Assembly (NCBI RefSeq): GCF_004135405.1 | Contig: NZ_CP035491.1 | Coordinates: 1,488,001 to 1,552,000 of the forward strand | Direction of reading: 5' to 3' | DNA from: Agromyces protaetiae | GTDB lineage: Bacteria > Actinomycetota > Actinomycetes > Actinomycetales > Microbacteriaceae | DNA length: 64,000 nt | Part shown: positions 8,992 to 16,551 of the stretch, piece after piece | How the letters are laid out: each line of letters starts with the position of its first letter | How positions within the stretch are numbered: the first letter of the stretch is position 1 | The notes under the pieces: model-generated | Told to the model about the DNA's origin: nothing | Database searches by the model: none | The model's input: the letters and a program-made list of their open reading frames with translations, nothing else | Translations under genes and position numbers: made by a program

Positions 8992-9867
8992 ATGACCCCC
9001 ACGACCGCTGAGTTCATCCCCGCCTTCACGATCACCGTCGCAGGGGTCCTGGGCCTTGCGATCGGCTCCTTCCTGAACGTCGTCGTGCACCGGGTGCCGG
9101 CGGGGCGCTCGCTCGTCTCGCCCCCGAGCACGTGTCCGCAGTGCGGGTCGCAGATCCGCGCGTACGACAACGTGCCGGTGCTGTCGTGGCTCGCGCTGCG
9201 GGGGAAGTGCCGCGACTGCGGGACATCCATCTCTGCGCGTTACCCGCTCGTCGAGCTGACGACGGGCGCCGCGTTCGCGGCCATCGCGGGCTGGATCTTC
9301 ACAGGGCCCGCGGGCGCGATCGCGAACGCGTCGCCGGGCATGCTCGTGCACCGCATCCTCGAACTGGTCATCCTGCTCGTGTTCGCGGGCGTCTCGATCT
9401 CGCTCACGCTCATCGACCTCGACACCCACCGGCTGCCCAATGCGATCGTCGGGCCTGCGGCGATCGGCCTCGGCGGGCTCGTCGTCGTCACGTCGCTCGT
9501 GAGCGGCCACCCCGATGCGATCTGGCGCTCGGCGGCGGGCGGCGCGGCGCTTTTCGCCGCCTACCTGCTGCTCGCGTACGTGTCGCGCGGCGGCATGGGC
9601 CTCGGCGACGTCAAGCTCGCGGGCGTCATCGGCATCGTCCTCGGCTACTTCGGCTGGCCCGAGCTCGTCGTCGGCGCGTTCGCGGCGTTCCTCTACGGCG
9701 GCGTCGTCGCGATCGTCCTCCTCGCGCTCGGCCGCGCCGACCGCAAGACGGGCGTGCCGTTCGGCCCCGCCATGCTCCTCGGCGCGTGGACCGGCCTCAT
9801 CGTCGGCACCGCGGTCGCCGGCTGGTACCTGTCGCTCTCGGGGGTCGCGGTCGCAGGGCTCCCATAA
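8992..9867 (+). CDS. pilD: Prepilin peptidase / N-methyltransferase PilD
   Basis: Membrane aspartic peptidase (A24 family) that cleaves prepilins after Gly and methylates the new N-terminus; 291 aa. The N-terminal methylase-associated segment holds the zinc-type motifs CPQC and CRDC. Conserved GSFLNVVVHRVP and RYPLVEL precede the catalytic region. The active-site aspartates are in TLIDLDTHRLP and GMGLGDVKLAG. Multiple membrane helices follow. ATG 8992 overlaps the repaired stop of the upstream gene. It serves the four upstream prepilin-like genes. A terminator follows. Confidence 0.95.
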   Translation: MTPTTAEFIPAFTITVAGVLGLAIGSFLNVVVHRVPAGRSLVSPPSTCPQCGSQIRAYDNVPVLSWLALRGKCRDCGTSISARYPLVELTTGAAFAAIAGWIFTGPAGAIANASPGMLVHRILELVILLVFAGVSISLTLIDLDTHRLPNAIVGPAAIGLGGLVVVTSLVSGHPDAIWRSAAGGAALFAAYLLLAYVSRGGMGLGDVKLAGVIGIVLGYFGWPELVVGAFAAFLYGGVVAIVLLALGRADRKTGVPFGPAMLLGAWTGLIVGTAVAGWYLSLSGVAVAGLP

Positions 9868-9872
9868 AGCGT

Positions 9873-9924
9873 CCGGATGCCCCGGGGCGGGCCGGTCCCG
9901 ACGAGTCGGCCCCGAGGCATCCGG
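9873..9924 (+). terminator. Hairpin terminator after pilD containing the GGATGCC/GGCATCC word
   Basis: Arms CCGGATGCCCCGGGGC (9873-9888) and GCCCCGAGGCATCCGG (9909-9924), loop 20 bases. The pilM leader that follows (9925-10047) is C-rich and carries two further GAGACATCCG words (about 9934 and 9953). Confidence 0.7.
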
Positions 9925-10047
9925 ATCACCCACCGAGACATCCGAAATCAGCAGCCCGAGACATCCGCCCCGATCACCCACCCGTTACCCGACTACCCGA
10001 ACACCCACCCGAACACCGCACCTGAAACCCGAACGAAGGACGAACCC

Positions 10048-11100
10048 ATGGCCAAGAGCATCGTCGGTATCGACATCGGCAACAGCTCCGTGCGCGCCGC
10101 CGAGATCGGCGGCACGCAGAAGGGCAAACCGGTCCTCACGCACTACGCCGAGGTGCTGCTGCCCGAGGGCGCCGTCGTGGGCGGCGAGGTGAAGGAATCG
10201 AACACGGTCGCGACGGCCGTTCGCACCCTGTGGCAGCGCGGCGGCTTCACGACGCGAGACGTCGTGCTCGGCGTCGGCAACGAGAAGGTCCTCGCGCGCG
10301 ACTTCACCGTTCGCAAGGCGACGATGGCGCAGATCCGCGACTCGCTTCCGTTCGAGGCACGGGACGTGCTGCCGATGGCGGTCACCGACGCCGTCCTCGA
10401 CTTCTCGCCGACGGCCGAGGCGATGAGCGAGCACGGGCCCGTGCTGAAGGGCCTGCTCATCGCGGCCCCGAAGGACGCCGTGCTCGGCAACGTCCGCACC
10501 GTGCAGGGCGCCGGCCTCAAGGCGACCGACGTCGACCTCATCCCGTTCGCGCTCACGCGTGCGATCGTCACGCGGCCCGGCATCACCGGCACCGTCGCCG
10601 TCGTCGACATCGGCGCCGAGACGACCACGACGGTCGTCGTGCGCGAGGGCGTGCCGCAGTTCATCCGCATCGTCCCGACGGGCGGCAACCGCGTGACGGC
10701 CGAACTTCTGAGCGGTCTCGACGCCGACCCGCCCGCCGCCGAAGCGCTCAAGCGCGACCTCGGCCTGCGACTCGTCGACGCCGAGACCCCCGACGGGCGC
10801 GAGGCGGTCGGACTGATCGCGAGCGTCGTGCGCGAGCAGCTCGCGAGCGTCCGCAACACGATCGCCTACTATCAGTCGACCCGCCCCGACGAGCCCGTCA
10901 CGCGCGTGCTGCTCTCGGGCGGCGGCGCGCAGCTCAAGGGGCTCGCGGGAGCGCTGAGCGACCTCGCCCGCCTCCCCGTCGAGCACGTCGACCCGCTCGC
11001 GGGCGTCGCCCTCGGGCGGCGGCTCGAACGCAAGGGCCTCCTCGGAGACCCCCGCCACATGGCCGTCGCCGTCGGCCTCGCACTGGGGAGCGCAGCATGA
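10048..11100 (+). CDS. pilM: Type IV pilus assembly protein PilM
   Basis: Actin-like ATPase-fold cytoplasmic protein that binds the N-terminus of PilN and links the assembly machinery; 350 aa, typical length. The N-terminal SIVGIDIGNSSVRAAEI is the FtsA/PilM phosphate-1 motif, VAVVDIGAETTTTVVV is phosphate-2, and LLSGGGAQLKGL is the adenosine motif. ATG 10048 has GAAGGA 7 bases upstream. It overlaps pilN by 4 bases (ATGA), and PilM-PilN-PilO are known to form one alignment subcomplex. Confidence 0.93.
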   Translation: MAKSIVGIDIGNSSVRAAEIGGTQKGKPVLTHYAEVLLPEGAVVGGEVKESNTVATAVRTLWQRGGFTTRDVVLGVGNEKVLARDFTVRKATMAQIRDSLPFEARDVLPMAVTDAVLDFSPTAEAMSEHGPVLKGLLIAAPKDAVLGNVRTVQGAGLKATDVDLIPFALTRAIVTRPGITGTVAVVDIGAETTTTVVVREGVPQFIRIVPTGGNRVTAELLSGLDADPPAAEALKRDLGLRLVDAETPDGREAVGLIASVVREQLASVRNTIAYYQSTRPDEPVTRVLLSGGGAQLKGLAGALSDLARLPVEHVDPLAGVALGRRLERKGLLGDPRHMAVAVGLALGSAA

Positions 11101-11804
11101 GCGACAAAAGCAGGGCCGGCGGCCGCGGCTTCGTGGGCGGCGAGCCGCGCGCGAGCCTCCTCCCCGCCGAGATCCGAGAAGAACGGGCCGCGAAGAGCGT
11201 CCGCACGGGGCTCCTCCTCGGCGTCGCGGCGACCGTCGTCGTCGCGGGCGCCGCGACCGTGGGCGTCTTCTTCTGGCAGATGCAGACCGCGCTCCAGCTC
11301 GAGGCCGCCCGGAACCATACGACCGACCTGCTGCAGGCGCAGACCGAGTACGGCGAGATCCGCCAGCTCCGGTCGGATGTCACGATGGTGCAGGCCGCGC
11401 AGCGCATCGGCGTCTCGACCGAGATCGACTGGCAGGACTACCTGCAGCAGGTGCAGGCGACCCTCCCCGCGGGCGTCGTCATCACCCAGCTGAAGCTCGA
11501 CTCCGCGAGCCCGCTCGCCGAGTACGCCCAGTCGACCGCGCCGCTCCAGGGCGAGCGCATCGCGACGATCGCGTTCACCGCGACGAGCACGACGCTCCCC
11601 GACGTGCCGCGCTGGCTCGACAACCTCGCGACCCTCCCCGGCTACGCCGACGCACTGCCGGGCGAGACGACCGCGAACGAGGACGGCACGTGGACGGTCA
11701 ACATCACGATGCACGTCGGCGACGCCGTCTTCACCGACCGCTTCGCACCGCCCGAGGCCGAAGGCGACGGCGAACCCGCATCGACCGAGAACGGAGGTGA
11801 GTGA
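11097..11804 (+). CDS. pilN: Type IV pilus alignment protein PilN-like
   Basis: Bitopic membrane protein of 235 aa. A cytoplasmic N-terminus contains SLLPAEIREERAAK, comparable to the INLLP motif by which PilN binds PilM. One membrane helix follows (LLLGVAATVVVAGAATVGVF), then a coiled-coil-prone stretch (QLEAARNHTTDLLQAQTEYGE) and an extracytoplasmic ferredoxin-like domain. ATG 11097 overlaps the pilM stop with GGGGAG 7 bases upstream. Low sequence conservation is normal for PilN, so the call rests on topology, the motif and gene order. Confidence 0.85.
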   Translation: MSDKSRAGGRGFVGGEPRASLLPAEIREERAAKSVRTGLLLGVAATVVVAGAATVGVFFWQMQTALQLEAARNHTTDLLQAQTEYGEIRQLRSDVTMVQAAQRIGVSTEIDWQDYLQQVQATLPAGVVITQLKLDSASPLAEYAQSTAPLQGERIATIAFTATSTTLPDVPRWLDNLATLPGYADALPGETTANEDGTWTVNITMHVGDAVFTDRFAPPEAEGDGEPASTENGGE

Positions 11805-11805
11805 G

Positions 11806-12591
11806 ATGGCGCAGAACCGACTCTGGGTCGTGGGCTCCGTCGCCGCGATGATCGTGATCGCGCTCCTCGCGTGGTTCATCGGAATCCAGCCGCAACTGTC
11901 CTCGATCGCGTCGATCAACGCCGAACGGCAGACCGTCGACGCGCAGAACGCCGCCCAGCAGGCCGTGCTCGACCAGCTCGAGCGCGACAAGAAGGACGAG
12001 AAGCAGCTCCGTGCCGAGTACGACCTCGCGTCGCGCTCGGTGCCCGCCGGCACGGGTGTGCCCCGTTACATCGACCAGCTCAACGCGCTCGCCGCCCAGA
12101 CGGGCGTCACGCTCACGCGCATCACGGTGAGCGACGCGGCGGCGTTCGAGGTCGCGGCGCCCGCCGAGAGCGCCCCCATCGAGGACGAGAACACGGCGGA
12201 TGCCTCGGGCGACGCCTCGTCCGACGGGTCGGCCGAAACGGCGGCGGATGTCTCGGGGTCGGCGCAACCCGTCGGCCTCGGGCCGCTCACGCCCGCGAAC
12301 TTCGCCTACCTCGGCATCGGCATCGAGATCGAGGGCGAATACGCCAACGTGCTCGCGTTCGTGCACGGCCTCCAGACGGGCGAGCGGCTCATGCTCGTGA
12401 ACGCCGTCGAGGCGAGCAGCGTGCAGGCCGAAACGCAGGTGAACGAGGATGGCGTCGAGATCCCCGTCGAGGCCGGGCCGCAGAAGTACAGCGCGAGCAT
12501 CTCGGGACTCATCTACTCGCTCGTCGATGCGGGAGCGGTCGGCTCGACCGCGACCGACACCGGCGCGCAAGAAGCAGCGGGGGAGAACTGA
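11806..12591 (+). CDS. pilO: Type IV pilus alignment protein PilO-like
   Basis: Bitopic membrane protein of 261 aa, partner of PilN. A single N-terminal helix (VVGSVAAMIVIALLAWFIGI) is followed by a coiled coil (AERQTVDAQNAAQQAVLDQL) and an extracytoplasmic domain with the family motif VPRYIDQLNALAAQTGV. An Ala/Ser/Asp-rich insertion (about residues 120-160) interrupts the domain and contains two GGATG(C/T)CTC words. ATG 11806 is preferred because GGAGG (11793-11797) is 8 bases upstream. No pilP or pilQ follows, as expected for a monoderm cell envelope. Confidence 0.85.
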   Translation: MAQNRLWVVGSVAAMIVIALLAWFIGIQPQLSSIASINAERQTVDAQNAAQQAVLDQLERDKKDEKQLRAEYDLASRSVPAGTGVPRYIDQLNALAAQTGVTLTRITVSDAAAFEVAAPAESAPIEDENTADASGDASSDGSAETAADVSGSAQPVGLGPLTPANFAYLGIGIEIEGEYANVLAFVHGLQTGERLMLVNAVEASSVQAETQVNEDGVEIPVEAGPQKYSASISGLIYSLVDAGAVGSTATDTGAQEAAGEN

Positions 12592-12632
12592 CCCCCGCCG
12601 AGTGACCCGCACCCCCCTGCGGGCACAGACGG

Positions 12633-12663
12633 AACCGCCCCGGCGACCTGCCCCGGGGCGGTT
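12633..12663 (+). terminator. Rho-independent-type terminator ending the pilus locus
   Basis: Perfect arms AACCGCCCCG (12633-12642) and CGGGGCGGTT (12654-12663) followed by TTCGTG. Confidence 0.8.
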
Positions 12664-12698
12664 TCGTGTGCGGCGGCTGCCGCCAGTTCTGGGTCAAT

Positions 12699-12720
12699 TG
12701 TCTATCTTTTTCGATAGACA
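12699..12720. promoter_or_regulatory. Palindromic operator-like site upstream of the AbiEi gene
   Basis: Perfect inverted repeat TGTCTATC-N6-GATAGACA, AT-rich within very GC-rich DNA, ending 20 bases before the abiEi ATG. AbiEi antitoxins are known to bind inverted repeats in their own promoters and repress transcription, so an autoregulatory operator is the natural reading (inference). Confidence 0.6.
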
Positions 12721-12740
12721 TTTGCCAGGATGGAAGCGAT

Positions 12741-13292
12741 ATGACCGAACGCCAGGAGCTCTGGAACGTCGCCGTCGAGCAAGACGGCTACGTGACCGCG
12801 CACGACCTCAAAGTCCTCGGGCTCGATAAGAACACGCTCGCCGAACTCGCGCATCGCGGCAAACTGAGTCGAGAGGCATTCGGGGTCTACCGGTTCGAGG
12901 AGTTTCCGCACAGTCGAGCTGCCGACTACCGATTCGCAGTTCTCTGGACCGGAAGACCTGCAGCCGTGTTGTCGCATGACACAGCGCTGAGCCTGCTCGA
13001 GCTATCGGACATCAATCCGCCCGACATCCACGTCACGGTTCCGGTCGGCGAGCGGATCCGCAGAGCGGGCGGGCAGGGAGTCGTCGTCCATCACGAGGAT
13101 CTCGACGAGAGCGAACTCGGATGGTGGGAAGGGATCCGCTGCGTTAAGCCGTTCACTGCGATTCGACAGGCGATCGACACGCATGTGCCAGCCCAGCTGA
13201 TCGAGCAGGCGATCGTCGAAGCGCGAAGCAGAGGCGAAATCACCCGGGATCAACAGGCCGTCCTCGAGCAGTTGGTGAGCCGCGCACGATGA
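12741..13292 (+). CDS. AbiEi-type antitoxin / transcriptional regulator
   Basis: Antitoxin of a type IV (AbiE) toxin-antitoxin pair, 183 aa. The N-terminal winged-helix-like segment (AVEQDGYVTAHDLKVLGLDKNTLAELAHRGKLSREAFGVYRF) and the body with AVLSHDTALSLLELSDI, HVTVP and RCVKPFTAIRQAID match the AbiEi_4 / type IV antitoxin family. ATG 12741 lies just behind a perfect palindrome (12699-12720), consistent with autorepression. It overlaps the toxin frame by 4 bases (ATGA at 13289). The gene looks intact. Codon use is less strictly GC-ending than in neighbouring genes, suggesting horizontal acquisition. Confidence 0.85.
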   Translation: MTERQELWNVAVEQDGYVTAHDLKVLGLDKNTLAELAHRGKLSREAFGVYRFEEFPHSRAADYRFAVLWTGRPAAVLSHDTALSLLELSDINPPDIHVTVPVGERIRRAGGQGVVVHHEDLDESELGWWEGIRCVKPFTAIRQAIDTHVPAQLIEQAIVEARSRGEITRDQQAVLEQLVSRAR

Positions 13293-13983
13293 AAGACCCG
13301 TTCGCCATGCTTCCCGTCAAGTCTCGGACGCCGTCGAGCACAGGCATCCTCGATCAATGGGTGACCCAGGCGCAGCGGCTCATCGGCGCACGCGGAGAGC
13401 GGACCCGCTGGGTGCTCGCCTCGACGATCGTCGCCGCTGCGCTGCAGCGGGCGCACATGCACGACGGGACCCCACTCTTCGTGGTCAAGGGCGGAGTCTT
13501 CATCGAGCGTGCCCTCGATCTTCGGGCGCGGGCCACGAAGGACCTCGACACGCTCTTCCGGGGCGCGGTCGCAGAGTTCGAGCGGACTGTCGACTCCGCC
13601 CTCGCCGAGCCGTGGGGCGTCCTCGAGATCAAGTGGCGCAGAAGCTCCACGCCTGCTCGGACCCCCATCGACCGCCGACCCAGGCGAATCTCAGGGTGCG
13701 AGATCTCGTGGACCTGGTCTTGATCAAAGACGCGTTGTACCCGACGGCAGCGGATCTCGCCGATGTGAGGGCGGCCGCGGTCGACGTCTTCGAATCTCGG
13801 GCGCTGGTTGCCGAGGCCGCGGGCGTTGAGAAGCGAACCTGGCCGCCGACGATCGTGACGAACGAGCTTTGGGAGTCCGAGTGGTTCGCCCCAGCCATCG
13901 ACGGCGGCGTCGACCGGAGCCTCGCCGAGGCGATCGAGGTACTCAACGGATGGATCGCGGCGATCGATCGGTTCGAAACCTGA
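13289..13983 (+). pseudogene. AbiEii-type nucleotidyltransferase toxin, broken by internal deletion and frame change
   Basis: The first part (frame of ATG 13289) carries the nucleotidyltransferase core FVVKGGVFIERALDL and RATKDLDTLF, which match the GG and D-x-D region of the AbiEii/AbiGii family. Its frame ends at 13723. From about 13632 a different frame reads VAQKLHACSDPHRPPT and RVRDLVDLVLIKDALYP, the conserved second half, and ends at the TGA at 13981-13983. The segment that normally separates these halves (several tens of residues) is absent, so this is a deletion, not a single-base error. The total span of about 231 codons is shorter than complete relatives. The toxin is probably inactive, leaving an orphan antitoxin. 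Confidence 0.75.
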
Positions 13984-14085
13984 GCGTCCCGCGCGAATAG
14001 CCGGGTCGGATCCGCGATTCGGCGCCGCCCCGTTGCTAGCATTGGCCGACCGCGGGGACGAGGGTGCCCCGGTGAGGAGCGCGAC

Positions 14086-15105
14086 ATGAGCACTTCGAAC
14101 GACGGGCGCGAGCCCGAGACGACCCCCGACGCCGTTGCCGAGGCGGCGGCCGACGCCGCCGACGCGGCCGAAGAAGAGGTCGCCGAGTACGTTCCCGGTG
14201 CCGACGCGCCCATCGCCGACGAGCCCATCGCCGACGAGCCCATCGCCGACGAGGTCGAACAGGCCGTCGCCGCCGCAGACGATGCGGCGGAGGCATCCGA
14301 GACCGCCGCGGCCGAAGCCTCCCTCGTAGCCGAGTCATCCGAACTCGACGCCGCCGTCTCGCGCGCGAACGCCGCCGCCGCAGCCGAAGCCGCCGAGGTC
14401 ATCGAGTCCGTCGAGGCGACCGAAGTGCTCCCCGAGCCGATCCCGGCCGACTCCGTCCGCCGCGAGACCTACGTGCCGCCGGCGGCGACCGCCGTCGCGG
14501 CCGGCGCCGCGACCCTCGCACCCGAGCCTCCGGCCCCGAGCTATCAGCCGCAGACCGTGTACGTGCAGGCGCCGACGCCGCCCGCGGCGAAGGGCAACCG
14601 CGGGTTCGGCGTGCTCGTCGCGCTCATCGGCGCGGTCGCGTTCGCGGCGCTCTACGCGGGCGCGTCCTATCTCGTGTTCCTCCTCCGCGGCGACGCCGAC
14701 CCGGCTTCGCCGCTCCTCGAGTTCCTCGTCACACCCGCGTACTGGGTGCCGGTCGTCGCGGCGTTCGTCGGGTTCGCGCTGCTCGCCGCGATCGTCAACC
14801 GCGGCTCCTACTGGACGTACGCCGTCTTCGGCCTCCTCGTCGGCGTGCTCGTCTACTTCGCGTACGTCGGAGGCGCGCTCCTCACAGTGCCCGCGTGGAC
14901 GCTCACGCTCGACGACGCCAACGCCTTCATCGCGCAGCGCTGGCTCGACCCGCTCGCGATCATCGCGGGCGTCATCGCGCGCGAGATCCCGATCTGGCTC
15001 GGCGGCTGGGTCGCCGCCCGCGGCAAGAAGGTGACGGCCGCGAACCGGGAGGCGCTCGAAGCGTACGACCGCGAGCTCGCGGCGGGGCCGCAGTTCCGCG
15101 GCTGA
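14086..15105 (+). CDS. Membrane protein with acidic Ala-rich cytoplasmic tail (function unknown)
   Basis: A 339-aa protein starting at ATG 14086, with GAGGAG 6 bases upstream. The first 150 or so residues are low-complexity Ala/Glu/Asp/Pro with three tandem PIADE units. After a Pro-rich linker (QTVYVQAPTPPAAK) there are about four membrane helices: GFGVLVALIGAVAFAALYAG, YWVPVVAAFVGFALLAAIV, TYAVFGLLVGVLVYFAYVGG and LAIIAGVIAREIPIWLGGWV. The C-terminus is basic. No enzymatic motif is visible. It resembles actinobacterial membrane proteins with disordered acidic tails of unknown role. It stands alone on the + strand between the AbiE locus and a convergent minus-strand pair. Confidence 0.75.
   Translation: MSTSNDGREPETTPDAVAEAAADAADAAEEEVAEYVPGADAPIADEPIADEPIADEVEQAVAAADDAAEASETAAAEASLVAESSELDAAVSRANAAAAAEAAEVIESVEATEVLPEPIPADSVRRETYVPPAATAVAAGAATLAPEPPAPSYQPQTVYVQAPTPPAAKGNRGFGVLVALIGAVAFAALYAGASYLVFLLRGDADPASPLLEFLVTPAYWVPVVAAFVGFALLAAIVNRGSYWTYAVFGLLVGVLVYFAYVGGALLTVPAWTLTLDDANAFIAQRWLDPLAIIAGVIAREIPIWLGGWVAARGKKVTAANREALEAYDRELAAGPQFRG
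14209..14253 (+). repeat. Three tandem copies of a 15-bp repeat
   Basis: Unit CCCATCGCCGACGAG at 14209, 14224 and 14239, identical at the DNA level and encoding PIADE. Recent slippage-type expansion in a disordered tail. Confidence 0.85.
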
Positions 15106-15148
15106 GCTGCCGTTCCCCGGGGCTGAGCCGCCGGCGTGTTCGACGTCG

Positions 15149-15901
15149 CTACGGACAGGGGAGCGCGGCCGCCCGCGCGGCGAGGTCGACGGTCTCGCCC
15201 CACGCGAACGCGAGATCGGCGTCGCCCGAGAGATCGGCGAGCGTGAGCCGGCGCGGGAGCGGCGGGCCGAACCGGTCGACCTCGAGCACGCCGACGACGG
15301 TTTCGCCCGACCCGATCGCGACCTCGACCGTGTCGTCGCCCTGATCGACCGGACGCGAGGCGCTGAGCGCGCCGCCCGCGAGGAGCGCTTCGAGGAGCGC
15401 GGCGGGGTCGGTGAGCGGCGCCCACGCCGAGACGGCCGCGTCCGCGCCGACCGTGCACACGACCGTGTCGACGTCGCGGCCGAGCCGGGCGGCGTAGGCG
15501 GCGTTGGGTCGAAGGCGGGTCGTTCCGCCGTCGACGAGGATCTCTGCCGAGACGTCGCCGCCGCCGAGGGTCGCCGCGAATGCGTCGGGTCGACCCGCGT
15601 AGTCGAGCGACAGCGTGCGCCCCGGCACGGGGTCGGCGGCGCCCGACGGGTCGTCGGACTCGGGGACGACGAGTTCGGTGACGGTGCCCGTCATGGCGAC
15701 GGGACCGCCCCGGCGCACGGCCGCGACGACCTCGGCGAGGAGCGCGTCGTCGCGCATGAGCCAGAGCCCGTTGCCGTCGCCCGGTTCGACCGCCGAGAAG
15801 TCGACGGGCGGTGCGGTCGGCTGCGGCGCGGCCGCGGAGCATCCGGTCATTCCTGCGAGGATCGCGACCGCGACGCCTGCGGCGACCCGACGGCGCCTCA
15901 T
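15149..15901 (-). CDS. Putative lipoprotein of unknown function
   Basis: A 250-aa protein on the minus strand. The start (ATG 15899-15901) overlaps the stop of the upstream minus-strand gene by 4 bases, so the two are coupled. The N-terminus MRRRRVAAGVAVAILAGMTGC is a lipoprotein signal with the Cys of MTGC as lipidation site. The rest is a beta-rich domain without Trp-rich or catalytic motifs, ending in a Cys (ALPCP) that could pair with another Cys (TVVCTVG). A LolA/LprG-like fold is possible from length and composition, but I cannot establish it. Confidence 0.72.
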   Translation of the reverse strand: MRRRRVAAGVAVAILAGMTGCSAAAPQPTAPPVDFSAVEPGDGNGLWLMRDDALLAEVVAAVRRGGPVAMTGTVTELVVPESDDPSGAADPVPGRTLSLDYAGRPDAFAATLGGGDVSAEILVDGGTTRLRPNAAYAARLGRDVDTVVCTVGADAAVSAWAPLTDPAALLEALLAGGALSASRPVDQGDDTVEVAIGSGETVVGVLEVDRFGPPLPRRLTLADLSGDADLAFAWGETVDLAARAAALPCP

Positions 15902-16449
15902 GACCCCGCGTCGGCGACGCATGCGCTCGCGCCGCGCTGACCAGACAGGTCGGATGCCTGGAGCGACACCGCGCCCTGCTCGTGCGCAGGACGCACGACG
16001 AAGCACGTCGCATCGTCGAAGACGCCCGCCGCCTGCGGCACGAACGCCTCGGTGCCGCGCACCCACTGCGTGAGGTCTGTTGCGGAGCCGTCGCCCGTGA
16101 CGGCGAAGAGCGCGTACGCGGCGTCGGGGCCCGACCAGTCGAGGTGCGCCATGCCGCCTTCGACCGAGATCGTGAGCGCGTCGACCTTCACGCTGTCGTC
16201 GTTCAGCACCGAGACGATCCACCACGCGACCGCGGCGCCGAGTGCGAGCACGGTCAGGATCGACGAGACCAGGAAGGCCGGATGACGCCACCAATGCCGC
16301 GCCTTCGACGGGGCTTCGGCGAGTTCGGGGAGCACCGACGAGCCGTTGCCGAGCGCGCGGGCGCCGGCGTGCCCTGCGAGGTCGGGCTGGCCGGGGGCGC
16401 GGCCGACGACCGCTCGGCCGGCGGGGGCCTGCGAAACGGGGTCGGTCAT
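15898..16449 (-). CDS. Single-pass membrane protein of unknown function
   Basis: A 183-aa protein starting with MTDPVSQAPAG. A Pro/Ala/Gly-rich cytoplasmic N-terminus (about 50 residues) precedes one membrane helix (AFLVSSILTVLALGAAVAWWIV). The extracytoplasmic domain of about 100 residues includes GGMAHLDWSGPDAAYALFAV, reminiscent of a small Ig/fibronectin-like fold, and two Cys (DDATCFVV and GASACVAD). It is followed by the overlapping lipoprotein gene. Together they may form an envelope complex, perhaps related to the secretion genes transcribed divergently from 16552; that link is only positional. Confidence 0.72.
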   Translation of the reverse strand: MTDPVSQAPAGRAVVGRAPGQPDLAGHAGARALGNGSSVLPELAEAPSKARHWWRHPAFLVSSILTVLALGAAVAWWIVSVLNDDSVKVDALTISVEGGMAHLDWSGPDAAYALFAVTGDGSATDLTQWVRGTEAFVPQAAGVFDDATCFVVRPAHEQGAVSLQASDLSGQRGASACVADAGS

Positions 16450-16551
16450 AGGGGGCGGACTCCTGACGGGTCAGGCCGGCGTCCGCCGACCGCGTACCAT
16501 GCTATATCGGTGCGCGCGCGACCCCTGCGGCGCCCAGGGGAGGACGACGTG

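Noticed and set aside
13357..13983. A complete gene starting at 13357 in the C-terminal frame of the AbiEii remnant
   Set aside because: Its first 90 or so codons are the out-of-frame shadow of the AbiEii N-terminus; only the part after about 13632 is real coding sequence.
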